This document shows positions 54,007 through 61,979 of a stretch of 64,000 nt of DNA, piece after piece. The stretch is taken from the NCBI RefSeq assembly GCF_900199725.1, contig NZ_LT904904.1, positions 282,412-346,411 of the forward strand, given 5' to 3'. Position numbers and translations under genes: made by a program. The DNA comes from Cytobacillus massiliigabonensis. Lineage in GTDB: Bacteria; Bacillota; Bacilli; Bacillales; Cytobacillaceae. The notes below the pieces were generated by a model that saw nothing but the letters and a program-made list of their open reading frames with translations, had not been told where the DNA came from and made no database searches. Each line of letters begins with the position of its first letter. Positions within the stretch are counted from its first letter, which is position 1.

Positions 54007-54369
54007 TCATTCCTCATCAACATCAAATATAATTGCCTCTTCAAAGGATTCTCCATCTTTTTCCACTTCGATATTGGCAATCCATTCCCCTGCCATTGGT
54101 AACTCTACACTCGATTCGTATAGACCGCTTCCTTTATCTTGAAATTCTACATGGATTTCACCATGGTCCATCTTCGCCATTTCGAGATAGGCAACGACTT
54201 CCAATCCCTCTACTGGTTTTCCATCTTCGGATACTTTGAAAATAATGGGTGATTCACTTTCCCCATTATACGTTGGGGGTGTTTCTATAGAGATTTCATA
54301 ATTAGAGCCAGAACTGCAGCCTGTTAGAAGGATAAGTAATAGTGTCATTATAGAAAAAAGCTTCCTCAT
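54007..54369 (-). CDS. FixH/YtkA-like lipoprotein in nos operon
   Basis: A 120-aa lipoprotein (LLTGC, Cys 18) with one small beta-sandwich domain of the YtkA/FixH kind: ISIETPPTYNGESESPIIFKV, then VEVVAYLEMAKMDHGEIHVEF and an ending VELPMAGEWIANIEVEKDG. The Met/His-containing MAKMDHG segment could bind copper. YtkA-like proteins often accompany copper-enzyme maturation. It overlaps the nosF stop by 4 bp, so it may play the role NosL has in other nos clusters. Confidence 0.78.
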   Translation of the reverse strand: MRKLFSIMTLLLILLTGCSSGSNYEISIETPPTYNGESESPIIFKVSEDGKPVEGLEVVAYLEMAKMDHGEIHVEFQDKGSGLYESSVELPMAGEWIANIEVEKDGESFEEAIIFDVDEE

Positions 54370-55037
54370 TTTTTTCCAACCTCCTGCAAATGGTTTTTCA
54401 TAAAGTCATCGACAGTATATTTAATAATTGTTCCTTCATTTAGAAAGGCAACATTTGTACAAGTCTGTTTTATTTCATCCATATGGTGTGAGGACATTAA
54501 TATGGTTTTTCCTGATAAGGATTTAAGGATATCCAGTACTTCTTTACGGCCAATTGGATCTAGTCCGCTTGTCGGCTCATCTAGGATTAAAATATCAGTA
54601 TCGTAATAAAGCATCACTCCTAGACCAAGACGCTGCAGCATCCCTTTTGAATAGCCTTTAATTTGATGATGGCGGTCGTCCCATAAAGAAACAAGCTTCA
54701 GCTTTTCCTCCATTTTCTCTGCATCAATTTGTTTTGAACAAAGAGAAGCAAAGAATCGCATATTTTCTTCCCCTGTCAGATGCGGATAAAGATGGAATTT
54801 TTCAGGTAAATAGGAAACTATTTTTTTCCATTCCCCTCTTTTGTGCGAATATCCGCCTAATTGAATGGTTCCTTTTTTTACTGGAAGCAGACCAAGCATA
54901 GAATGGATTAATGTTGATTTGCCAGCACCATTTCGTCCAACTAATGCGCAATGTTCATTTTTTTCAATGATTAAATTTATATTTTTTAATACATCTTTAT
55001 CTTTATAGGATTGATAAAGCCCGGTTATTTCAATCAT
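54366..55037 (-). CDS. nosF: Copper-maturation ABC ATPase NosF
   Basis: A 223-aa ATPase: Walker A GRNGAGKST, signature YSKGMLQRLGLG, Walker B ILILDEPTSGLD, SSHHMDEIKQTC. The start is ATG 55037, which overlaps the nosY stop by 4 bp and has GGGGGAG upstream. With NosY it forms the transporter that supports assembly of the CuZ site of NosZ. It stands in a fully coupled gene run. Confidence 0.9.
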   Translation of the reverse strand: MIEITGLYQSYKDKDVLKNINLIIEKNEHCALVGRNGAGKSTLIHSMLGLLPVKKGTIQLGGYSHKRGEWKKIVSYLPEKFHLYPHLTGEENMRFFASLCSKQIDAEKMEEKLKLVSLWDDRHHQIKGYSKGMLQRLGLGVMLYYDTDILILDEPTSGLDPIGRKEVLDILKSLSGKTILMSSHHMDEIKQTCTNVAFLNEGTIIKYTVDDFMKNHLQEVGKK

Positions 55038-55831
55038 GATTTCTCCCCCTTGCGCCTCAGCAGAATGGACATCTCGAAGAAAATGACCATCCATAAGCCA
55101 ATATCGATTAGAAGAAACTTCCATGGTTCCATCCAAATCATCTTCTCCATTAAACGGGACATATTATTTAAGGAAAACAGTCCTAACGATGTCTCTAAAA
55201 AGAGTTGAAGCGTATGGATTGGATCTAAAAAATATAACCAGGAAAACAGCTTTACATTTTCATAGGAAACAGATGAGACATACTGCAAAAATACAAGATC
55301 AATAAGAAAAATAAAGAAGAACCAAGTGAAAATCACGGCTCCAATCAGCTGCATTTTTGTATTACAAACACTTCCGAGGAATAATCCAATCTGGTTGAAA
55401 ATGAGCAATAGAATAATCACAGTTCCTAAAAAAAATAGAAAGCTAGCCAGGTGGAATTGCAGGAACCATTTCATAAAAATGGCTAGAACAAAATACCAAA
55501 CGACAAAAACAACCACAATAACAAAATGAATGGCTAGACTCTTTTTAAATAATAGCGTCCGATAGGATTCTTTCTTTGTTAAAAGAATCATCGATGTTTT
55601 TAACTCTCTTTCCTGAAAAATTGAAAAAGATGACAGAAAGAGACCAAAAATCGGAATGAGATAAACATTCATACCATGAAGGGAAAGGAGAAAGGCATCA
55701 AATCCCAATTCATCTGGATAAGAACGAGCCTCTACTAATAAAAATATGGAGGTAAGCATTACCATTGCAAGCCCCAGCCATAAACCTTTTCCACGCGATT
55801 GTTCATGCCACTCCTTCCAAATGTAATTCAT
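55034..55831 (-). CDS. nosY: ABC-2 permease NosY
   Basis: A 265-aa, six-helix permease of the NosY/ABC-2 type: early IWKEWHEQSRGKGLWLGLAM, then an ERELKTSMILLTKKESYRTLLFKK coupling stretch. I start at ATG 55831, with AAGGAG 9 nt upstream; a TTG two codons earlier overlaps the nosD stop. Partner of NosF in copper-site maturation. Confidence 0.87.
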   Translation of the reverse strand: MNYIWKEWHEQSRGKGLWLGLAMVMLTSIFLLVEARSYPDELGFDAFLLSLHGMNVYLIPIFGLFLSSFSIFQERELKTSMILLTKKESYRTLLFKKSLAIHFVIVVVFVVWYFVLAIFMKWFLQFHLASFLFFLGTVIILLLIFNQIGLFLGSVCNTKMQLIGAVIFTWFFFIFLIDLVFLQYVSSVSYENVKLFSWLYFLDPIHTLQLFLETSLGLFSLNNMSRLMEKMIWMEPWKFLLIDIGLWMVIFFEMSILLRRKGEKS

Positions 55832-55833
55832 TG

Positions 55834-57153
55834 TCAACGGCTCCTTCTAAATTTATAAAATTGATACATACCAATCAAAAGTATTGGAATGGAAAATAGT
55901 ATTGGCAGCAGCCAACTAGGTGATTGACGTTTTTGTTTTTCTATTAATGGGAATTGATCTTTGACCATTACATCCTGGGTATTCATTACTTCATTAATTT
56001 TTTCATAGATACCAATGGATGGGCTTTTCAAAAATAGATAAGCAAGCTCATTTTCGTCAACTAACTTATATAAAGAAGATTTATACTCAATGGGTGAATC
56101 ACCAATACCGTTTTGATCTAAATCAAAACCTGATCGTTCGTTTCCCCAGTAATTTCCGCGATCGTTATGATACCAATGATTTGTAGCCTCTCCGCCAACA
56201 GCTAGTACATGAGCCACGTTTTGTTTAAAGTGGTTACCTGTAAATGTCTGATTAGATGAGGAAGACCACAATTCAATGCCAATATCATTATGGAAAAATT
56301 TATTCCCAATGATTTGATTTTGATTCGATTGTTCCAAGTATATTCCACGCTGGTTTAGGTAAAATTCATTATTTTTAATGATATTATCTTCACTTGTTTG
56401 AATGATTAGACCAAACGAACGGGACCCTTGATTGAAGGAAAATTGATTGCCTTCCAAAATTATTCCTTGCGAGTGCATAATAGCTGCACCGCCCGTATTT
56501 TTAATGAAGCGATTATTTATAAACTTGTTGTTATTTGAGTACATATAATGAAGACCGTAACGGGTCCTGCTTACAAAGGTATCTTTCACTTCTACTCGAT
56601 CTGCAAATTCGAAAAAGATGCCATCTCTCGATTGAGTGATGAATGAATCTTCAATGGTAATATCGGAAGAACGAATAAGCTGAATTCCATTTCCTTGGCT
56701 GCCAAGCTTTCCAGTTCCTTGTCCAGTCACTGAAACATTTTTTACTTTTGCGTGATTTGCTTTATTCAGGAACAATCCATGGTAAACATCGTGAATAACA
56801 ATGTTAACGAATTGATGATAATCTCCCCTTGCACGAATACCAGAAAACTCTTCATCTGAGCTTCTGCTTAAACTTCCGTGCTCAATCGTCAAATTTTTCA
56901 GTGTAACGTTTGAAGCATCAATTGTTACAACATTGCCTTCTCCATCTCCGCGTATGACTGTGTTTCCCTTTCCAATTATTGTTATTGGCTTATTGATTTT
57001 AATATTTCCATCATACTTTTCCTCTTCGAGTGTTAATATGCCATTGATCGGAGTATCATCAATCAGTTGCTGCAAGGGAGCAGCGGCAGAGACAGGGGAA
57101 TAGGCAAATGTCCAGATTCCTATTCCAACAAACAATAAAACGAAATACCTCAT
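55834..57153 (-). CDS. nosD: Copper-binding/maturation protein NosD
   Basis: A 439-aa exported right-handed beta-helix protein. A Sec signal at residues 1-24 (WTFAYSPVSAAA) precedes the beta-helix, which runs from ~30 to ~340 with regular NNxFxxN-type coils (NNKFINNRFIKN, NIIKNNEFYLNQ). The domain ends GNYWGNERSGFDLDQNGIGDSPIEY, a NosD hallmark. A C-terminal helix (LLPILFSIPILLIGMYQF) anchors it to the membrane outside. It works with NosFY to build CuZ in NosZ. The start overlaps the preceding stop (ATGA). Confidence 0.92.
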   Translation of the reverse strand: MRYFVLLFVGIGIWTFAYSPVSAAAPLQQLIDDTPINGILTLEEEKYDGNIKINKPITIIGKGNTVIRGDGEGNVVTIDASNVTLKNLTIEHGSLSRSSDEEFSGIRARGDYHQFVNIVIHDVYHGLFLNKANHAKVKNVSVTGQGTGKLGSQGNGIQLIRSSDITIEDSFITQSRDGIFFEFADRVEVKDTFVSRTRYGLHYMYSNNNKFINNRFIKNTGGAAIMHSQGIILEGNQFSFNQGSRSFGLIIQTSEDNIIKNNEFYLNQRGIYLEQSNQNQIIGNKFFHNDIGIELWSSSSNQTFTGNHFKQNVAHVLAVGGEATNHWYHNDRGNYWGNERSGFDLDQNGIGDSPIEYKSSLYKLVDENELAYLFLKSPSIGIYEKINEVMNTQDVMVKDQFPLIEKQKRQSPSWLLPILFSIPILLIGMYQFYKFRRSR

Positions 57154-57713
57154 TTCTTTCGCTCCAGCCACAATGGAATAAGGGTACAAATAAAAGCAGC
57201 CCCAAGTATAAACGCACCTGTTGTGAAATAACTGTTAGTCACAAAATTAGCGATGGTATTTTCCCCGATAATTGGCGGTACAAAAGGGTCTAATTCAATG
57301 GGTGCTTTTGGATCAAGCTCAGTGCCAAATTTCTTCAGCCATCTTTTCATATCGTAAATACCAAGGATACCTCCGATAGCGAATAAACCAATCCCGACAT
57401 AAAGAAGGTTCTTTCTTCGAAGTAATCCTATCAATAAAATAATGACAGCTAGACCAATAACAAGGTATTTCATATATGGGAGTTCAGGGAAACTTTCATT
57501 GCTAAATTCCGTCATGCCAATATAGTGATTTAACCCATTAACAATATCGATGTCCCCAGCTAATGTGTAAGGGTAAACGATAATATCGAGACCTTCAGGA
57601 TATTGTGGTGCATAAAATTTCATTCCCCACCAAGGGAAAAACATGGAGGTAACTAAAAGGGCTGCCGCCATGATTAAACTAAGCATCGAACCAATTGAGA
57701 GCTTCTTAGACAT
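57150..57713 (-). CDS. nosB: NosB-like four-helix membrane protein
   Basis: A 187-aa membrane protein with four predicted helices: one N-terminal, one after an outside loop containing FFPWWGMKFYAPQYPEGL, one central pair, and one C-terminal. It lies directly between nosZ and nosD, the position held by nosB in clade II nos clusters. The FPWWGMKFYAPQYP motif resembles that of such proteins. Symbol assigned by position and topology. Start ATG 57713, with AGGAG 9 nt upstream. Its exact role is unknown. Confidence 0.75.
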   Translation of the reverse strand: MSKKLSIGSMLSLIMAAALLVTSMFFPWWGMKFYAPQYPEGLDIIVYPYTLAGDIDIVNGLNHYIGMTEFSNESFPELPYMKYLVIGLAVIILLIGLLRRKNLLYVGIGLFAIGGILGIYDMKRWLKKFGTELDPKAPIELDPFVPPIIGENTIANFVTNSYFTTGAFILGAAFICTLIPLWLERKK

Positions 57714-57774
57714 GCCTTTCAACTCCTATATTTTTAACTTCCATTTTTTATAGATTCTTAATGGTGTCAAATTT

Positions 57775-57810
57775 AGGAGGGTATTGTTTGTTATGTACCA
57801 ATACCCTCCA
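57775..57810 (-). terminator. Perfect hairpin between nosZ and nosB-like gene
   Basis: GGAGGGTATTG (57776-57786) and CAATACCCTCC (57799-57809) form an 11-bp stem with a 12-nt loop. It follows the nosZ stop by ~35 bp inside the operon. No strong T tract follows on the minus strand, so it may be a partial terminator or an mRNA-processing/stability element that favours nosZ expression. Confidence 0.6.
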
Positions 57811-57843
57811 AAAAGTAAATTATAGTTTGATAGTTACAATGTT

Positions 57844-59715
57844 CTATTTAGGTTCAACTAATAAATATCCGCTCATTTCTTGATGCAGTGCTGAACAGAA
57901 GTTTGTACAGTAAATAGGGAAAGTGCCTGCTTTGTCAGCTGTAAATTCCAATGTATTTGTTTGTCCTGGCTGAACCTCATAATTCAAGTTATAGTCCATA
58001 ATGCCAAACCCATGGGTTATATCCTGGTCAAGGTCAATGTTTGTCAAATGAATAAAGACTTTATCACCTTGTTTTACAGTGAGTTCATCCGGGCGTTTTG
58101 ATTTTGCATCGAATATGAATTTTGAACGCATGGCAATCCCGTATACATGGACTTCATTGCCTTTTCTTTCAATCCTTGTTTCTTCCTGGCTCCATACAGA
58201 ATTAGGGCGTTTTTCATCTTTTTCATAAATTGGTATGGTTTTAATTTTGTCGGCTTTAATAATCTGTGCATAATGCGGTTCAGGATCTACTGGATTTGTA
58301 TAAACCAGTTCCATTTTATCTTTGGAAATATCGATTAATTCCATAGATTCGGGATGTGAAGGTCCTACTGATAGGAAAGCATCCTTTGCAATTTTATTTA
58401 ATGATACAAGCCAGTTCCCATCTGGAGAAGCCGTATCCCCTTCAGCAGCAGAAGAGTGTCCTGGTGAATAGTGGATAGGAGTTCGATCTATAACCTCACC
58501 AGTGTCAACTTTCCATTTAATCACTTCTGAAGAAATAAACATCGTATTATAGGCATTTCCTTTGTCGTCATATTGGGTATGAAGTGGACCTAATGCTCCT
58601 GGAGGGTCAACCTCACGTTCCATCACCTTATCATATGGAAGAACAGGAATACCGAATTTCTCATCCGTAAAATCCTCATTTTTAACTGCTTCCATAGCTT
58701 TTTCAAAGGAGAAAACAGTCATTAGCGGAGCAAGTTTACCAGAAGCAATGAATCTTGTTCCATCAGGTGTAAAGTCCACTCCATGCGGGGACTTAGCTAC
58801 TGGAATTGCATAAATCGATCCTTTAACTTTTGTTGGGTCAATCACTTTTGCACCGTTAATTTCCTCGAATTGGCCATCAGCAACCTTTTTCTCAAGTTCC
58901 TTCCAATTAAGCAATACAATGTAGTCACGGTCGTTTTGTGAAGCATTAATTTCTAGGTTAGTTGTTGCAAATTCAGTATTATATGTTGTCATGACAATCC
59001 AATCGCCGGAAACCTTTTTGCCTGCATCGGATAGATCGTAGGACCAAGGCGGAAGCATAATTTGATACCCTAAATCAAACTTCTTTTTATCCTGATCAAA
59101 TTTAACCATTGAAACGATTCCTTTATATTTCTCTTCAAATTGGTCTAGTGATGCATAATCACCGCCAAGTGGTCTAGAAAAACGAGTCGGCATAACAATA
59201 TATTCAGTATTTTGTGTGACGAATGTACCTGCATGAGGGCCACCCATATTAGGCAGGCTCATAATATCTGCGGTATGAAATGTTTTTAAATCGACAGCAG
59301 CTATTCGGTTATTGGCAACATCATTAGCAAATACAAACTTTCCATCATATTCAGCATCTGTCTCAGATATTGCTGGGTGGTGGAAGTCACCCCATGTATA
59401 ACCGCCTAACATTTTCTTAGTGGCATCGTCGAATCCATACCCTGTAGCTGGATCTGGTGTGAAAACTGGTACAGTCCGGAGTTTCCTCATTGAAGGTACT
59501 CCATATACAAATAGTTGACCGGAGTGTCCCCCAGAAGAAAGCATATAATAATCATCGTGTTCTCCATATGGGACGTAAACCTTTTCTGCGTTCGTTTTAT
59601 TTGCGTTTTCATTAGTTGCAGATCCAGATGGCCCAGATGAAAAATCTGCAAAAAATACTGTTGCTGCCAATACACCAGCAACTAGACCTGTTGTAGCAGG
59701 AATCCAATTTTTCAT
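57844..59715 (-). CDS. nosZ: Nitrous-oxide reductase, clade II NosZ
   Basis: A 623-aa exported copper enzyme that reduces N2O to N2. The N-terminal stretch (WIPATTGLVAGVLAATVFF) is of the Sec type, without the twin-arginine motif of clade I. CuZ-site region DFHHP lies at residues 110-114. A seven-bladed propeller body follows, with the conserved KSPHGVDFTPDG, GPLHTQYDDKGN and YSPGHSSAAEGDT. The C-terminal cupredoxin has the complete CuA site CTNFCSALHQEM (C603, C607, H611, M614). A second gene for the electron donor cytochrome lies 53 bp upstream. Confidence 0.96.
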   Translation of the reverse strand: MKNWIPATTGLVAGVLAATVFFADFSSGPSGSATNENANKTNAEKVYVPYGEHDDYYMLSSGGHSGQLFVYGVPSMRKLRTVPVFTPDPATGYGFDDATKKMLGGYTWGDFHHPAISETDAEYDGKFVFANDVANNRIAAVDLKTFHTADIMSLPNMGGPHAGTFVTQNTEYIVMPTRFSRPLGGDYASLDQFEEKYKGIVSMVKFDQDKKKFDLGYQIMLPPWSYDLSDAGKKVSGDWIVMTTYNTEFATTNLEINASQNDRDYIVLLNWKELEKKVADGQFEEINGAKVIDPTKVKGSIYAIPVAKSPHGVDFTPDGTRFIASGKLAPLMTVFSFEKAMEAVKNEDFTDEKFGIPVLPYDKVMEREVDPPGALGPLHTQYDDKGNAYNTMFISSEVIKWKVDTGEVIDRTPIHYSPGHSSAAEGDTASPDGNWLVSLNKIAKDAFLSVGPSHPESMELIDISKDKMELVYTNPVDPEPHYAQIIKADKIKTIPIYEKDEKRPNSVWSQEETRIERKGNEVHVYGIAMRSKFIFDAKSKRPDELTVKQGDKVFIHLTNIDLDQDITHGFGIMDYNLNYEVQPGQTNTLEFTADKAGTFPIYCTNFCSALHQEMSGYLLVEPK

Positions 59716-59768
59716 TAATCATTGCACCGCCTTTATGTATTTTTTTAGTTCTTTAAGAGGATAAAATA

Positions 59769-60212
59769 TTATTCCGCAGCCTTTTTAAGAGCGTCCACAA
59801 TTTGGCTAATTTCTTCATCTGTTAATGGGTTCCCGCCAATAACGCTAGACATAACAGCTGAAGTAGGCTCTTTTAAAAATTCAGCAAGCGGCTTGCCATG
59901 TTTCCCCTCAACATTATTAAATGCTTGAGATAAATCTGGACCAGTTGCACCACCCTCGAGGTTTAACCCATTTACTGCGTGACAGCCTAGACATCCTTTA
60001 GTCTGGAGAATGTTATCACCAGAAACAGCTGTTGTATCATCCGTTTTGCTAGTGTCTTCTTCTTTAGGAGTATCAGAAGGCTTTGAGTCTTTCTCATCAT
60101 TTAAAGCAACATCTGTTTGTGATTGACCAGGTGCTATTACATCAAATACTAAATAACCAAGCCCTAAGCCGATTAGAGCGCTAATGACAAAAATAATAAA
60201 AGGCTTTTTCAA
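59769..60212 (-). CDS. nosC: Membrane-anchored c-type cytochrome, NosC-like electron donor
   Basis: A 147-aa protein: an N-terminal membrane helix (IIFVISALIGLGLGYLVFDVI), then a low-complexity Asp/Lys/Thr linker, then a small cytochrome c domain. The haem motif is CLGCH (C74, C77, H78), with a probable Met ligand at 121. The ending NPLTDEEISQIVDALK is typical of cytochrome c551-type domains. TTG start with GGAGG 7 nt upstream. It is the first gene of the nos operon, 30-60 bp after a Crp/Fnr box. It likely passes electrons to NosZ. Confidence 0.88.
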   Translation of the reverse strand: MKKPFIIFVISALIGLGLGYLVFDVIAPGQSQTDVALNDEKDSKPSDTPKEEDTSKTDDTTAVSGDNILQTKGCLGCHAVNGLNLEGGATGPDLSQAFNNVEGKHGKPLAEFLKEPTSAVMSSVIGGNPLTDEEISQIVDALKKAAE

Positions 60213-60244
60213 GTTGTTCCCTCCTTTTTGTATGTTTTTACATT

Positions 60245-60290
60245 ATTATCCTATCGTTGGGGGGAGAGGTGATATGTGATTAAATTCACA
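60245..60290 (-). promoter_or_regulatory. Crp/Fnr-type box and promoter of nos operon
   Basis: TGTGATTAAATTCACA at 60275-60290 is a perfect TGTGA-N6-TCACA palindrome. On the minus strand a GATAAT -10 (60250-60245) lies downstream so that the box centre falls near -42 of the predicted start, the class II activation position. Confidence 0.82.
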
Positions 60291-60339
60291 TTTAAATTGT
60301 TCTGCTGTGGAGGTTCTGTGACTGGGGAGTGAAGAATTT

Positions 60340-60444
60340 GTGACGATTGAAAACCAAAAGGATCAAAAAACGCCATTAAATCATACATTTACTAATACAA
60401 ATCCAGTATTGGAGCTCTTTTATGAGAAAGTGGATGTGGGGTGA
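60340..60444 (+). CDS. Possible 34-aa peptide gene upstream of Crp/Fnr regulator
   Basis: An open frame GTG 60340 to TGA 60442-60444 encodes a hydrophilic 34-aa peptide (MTIENQKDQKTPLNHTFTNT...). GGGGAG lies 10-14 nt upstream. No family is recognised and it may be chance or a gene remnant. It fills the space between the two Crp/Fnr boxes. Confidence 0.3.
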   Translation: MTIENQKDQKTPLNHTFTNTNPVLELFYEKVDVG

Positions 60445-60447
60445 TCA

Positions 60448-60490
60448 TGTGAAAAATGTCACATTCAACATCCATAAGCTCAGATAGAAT
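60448..60490 (+). promoter_or_regulatory. Crp/Fnr-type box and promoter of the regulator gene
   Basis: TGTGAAAAATGTCACA at 60448-60463 is a perfect TGTGA-N6-TCACA palindrome. A TAGAAT -10 at 60485-60490 places the box centre at about -41.5 of the predicted start. This suggests autoactivation or control by a paralogous Fnr. Confidence 0.78.
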
Positions 60491-60530
60491 AAATATAAAT
60501 ATGAAATACTTGATAAGGTGGGAAATGAAC

Positions 60531-61253
60531 ATGAACAACCCAAATGCAGCTCAGCAGCCAGATATTGAAGAGTTCTTAGGTCAAATTGAAGTGTTTAAAA
60601 ACCTCCCAAAGCAATCGGTTCAGTTAATTGATAAACGGATTGTAAAAAAGGCGTATAAGAAAGGTGAGCAAATTATTTCTGAGTATGAAGAGGCTCAGGG
60701 TGTTTTCTTTGTGTACTCAGGTATTGTGAAGTTAACGAAGCAGGATGAACATGGGAATGAGATCATTACTTGTATTAAGAAAAAGGGGGAAATTTTTGCA
60801 GAAGCTTGCTTGTTTAATGCAGAAGGCATGTGCTACCCGGCAACAGCAACAATGATTCAGGAAGGGGAAGTGTACTTCCTAAATACTGAAGATTTAGAGC
60901 AAGAATTAATCTTATCCCCAGAAATGTCTGTCCAGATTATCCGATATATGAGTGAACAGCTTCGAGATATGACATCGATCTTAAGAGATATTGCCCTTCT
61001 GGACGTTTATATGAAAACGATTCGAACGCTCGAGCGGCTAGCTGATAAATTTGGAGCGAATCGCTGCAATAAAATGTATATTGAGCTCCCAATTACTGTT
61101 CAAGAGTTTTCCACCTTAGTAGGCACATCTAGAGAAAGTGTCAGCAGAGTATTTTCAAAGCTTAAAAAAGATGGAATAATCGAAATTAAAGGGAAAACTA
61201 TTGTCATCACTGATTGGTGTAAATTCTGTTCCCTTTTTCATCAAAAATTATAA
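60531..61253 (+). CDS. Crp/Fnr family transcriptional regulator
   Basis: A 240-aa regulator: cyclic-nucleotide-like beta-barrel (residues ~20-130), long dimerisation helix, and C-terminal winged helix with ITVQEFSTLVGTSRESVSRVFSKL. A C-terminal CKFC pair recalls the C-terminal Fe-S ligands of Bacillus Fnr, although the complete three-Cys pattern is not seen. Oxygen or NO sensing is therefore plausible. It is divergent from the nos operon, and both promoters have Fnr-type boxes, so it probably activates N2O reduction. Start ATG 60531, with AAGGTGG 9 nt upstream; the longer frame from 60456 overlaps its own binding site. Confidence 0.87.
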   Translation: MNNPNAAQQPDIEEFLGQIEVFKNLPKQSVQLIDKRIVKKAYKKGEQIISEYEEAQGVFFVYSGIVKLTKQDEHGNEIITCIKKKGEIFAEACLFNAEGMCYPATATMIQEGEVYFLNTEDLEQELILSPEMSVQIIRYMSEQLRDMTSILRDIALLDVYMKTIRTLERLADKFGANRCNKMYIELPITVQEFSTLVGTSRESVSRVFSKLKKDGIIEIKGKTIVITDWCKFCSLFHQKL

Positions 61254-61337
61254 ATCTCTAAAACAGGATTCTATGAGAAAGAATTCTGTTTTTTGTTATA
61301 ATAAAGAAAAAAGCATGTACTTAATAGAGGTGTAATT

Positions 61338-61802
61338 ATGGCTGACTTTCGTTCTAGTGTGATCATTCATAAACCAGTGAAAGAAGTATTTCAATATATG
61401 GCAGGCATGGAAAATGTCCATGAGGTCATGCCCATTGTTGCAAAAATGGAAAAGTTAACAGAAGGAGAGATTGGAAAAGGGACTAAGTTTAAGGAAACGC
61501 GGTTGGTTAGAGGAAAGGAAATCTTTGCTGATGTTGAATATATTCAATATGAGGAGAACCGTACTTTTACGTCAAGAAGCAATTCGAATGGATTAATCGT
61601 TGAGTATAAATATGTTTTCCATGAAATTGAGGAAGGAACACAAGTCGAGCTTGAGGCATTAATAAAAACAAGCGGTTTACGGATGAAATTAACAAGGCCG
61701 ATGATTGTCAAGATGGTCAAGCAAGAAGACGGCTACCAGCTTGAGAATTTAAAAAATATGCTAGAGTCGGAAAATAAAGAGACTAGCGATTTACAAGAAT
61801 AA
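61338..61802 (+). CDS. SRPBCC/START-like family protein
   Basis: A 154-aa protein with the helix-grip fold: FRSSVIIHKPVKEVFQYMAGMENVHEVMP at the N-terminus, alternating strands, and a long C-terminal helix (MIVKMVKQEDGYQLENLKNMLESE). It belongs to the polyketide-cyclase-like SRPBCC superfamily, which binds hydrophobic ligands. Ligand unknown. AGAGGTG precedes the ATG. Confidence 0.85.
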   Translation: MADFRSSVIIHKPVKEVFQYMAGMENVHEVMPIVAKMEKLTEGEIGKGTKFKETRLVRGKEIFADVEYIQYEENRTFTSRSNSNGLIVEYKYVFHEIEEGTQVELEALIKTSGLRMKLTRPMIVKMVKQEDGYQLENLKNMLESENKETSDLQE

Positions 61803-61810
61803 TGCTGGCT

Positions 61811-61922
61811 ATTGCAAAAATAATTCATTATTTGCAAAAAAGGATCTAGAAGTTGCAAAAATAATTCTTTTTTGCAAAAATCAGGCTGACTTTGCAAAAT
61901 AAATTGCAAGTTGTGCAAAAAT
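61811..61922. repeat. TTGCAAAA motifs with ~20-bp period
   Basis: TTGCAAAA occurs at 61812, 61832, 61853, 61872 and 61892, with TTGCAA at 61904 and GTGCAAAA at 61913. Spacing of the first five is 20, 21, 19 and 20 bp, about two helical turns. It lies between convergent genes and is non-coding. Confidence 0.75.
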
Positions 61923-61930
61923 CCCATAAG

Positions 61931-61979
61931 AAAAGGCAGTGTTTCACAAATTCAAAGTGAAAAACTGCCTTTTTTATTA
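61931..61979. terminator. Bidirectional terminator
   Basis: AAAAGGCAGTGTTTCAC / GTGAAAAACTGCCTTTT stem with T tract, between convergent SRPBCC and bshB2 genes. Confidence 0.82.
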
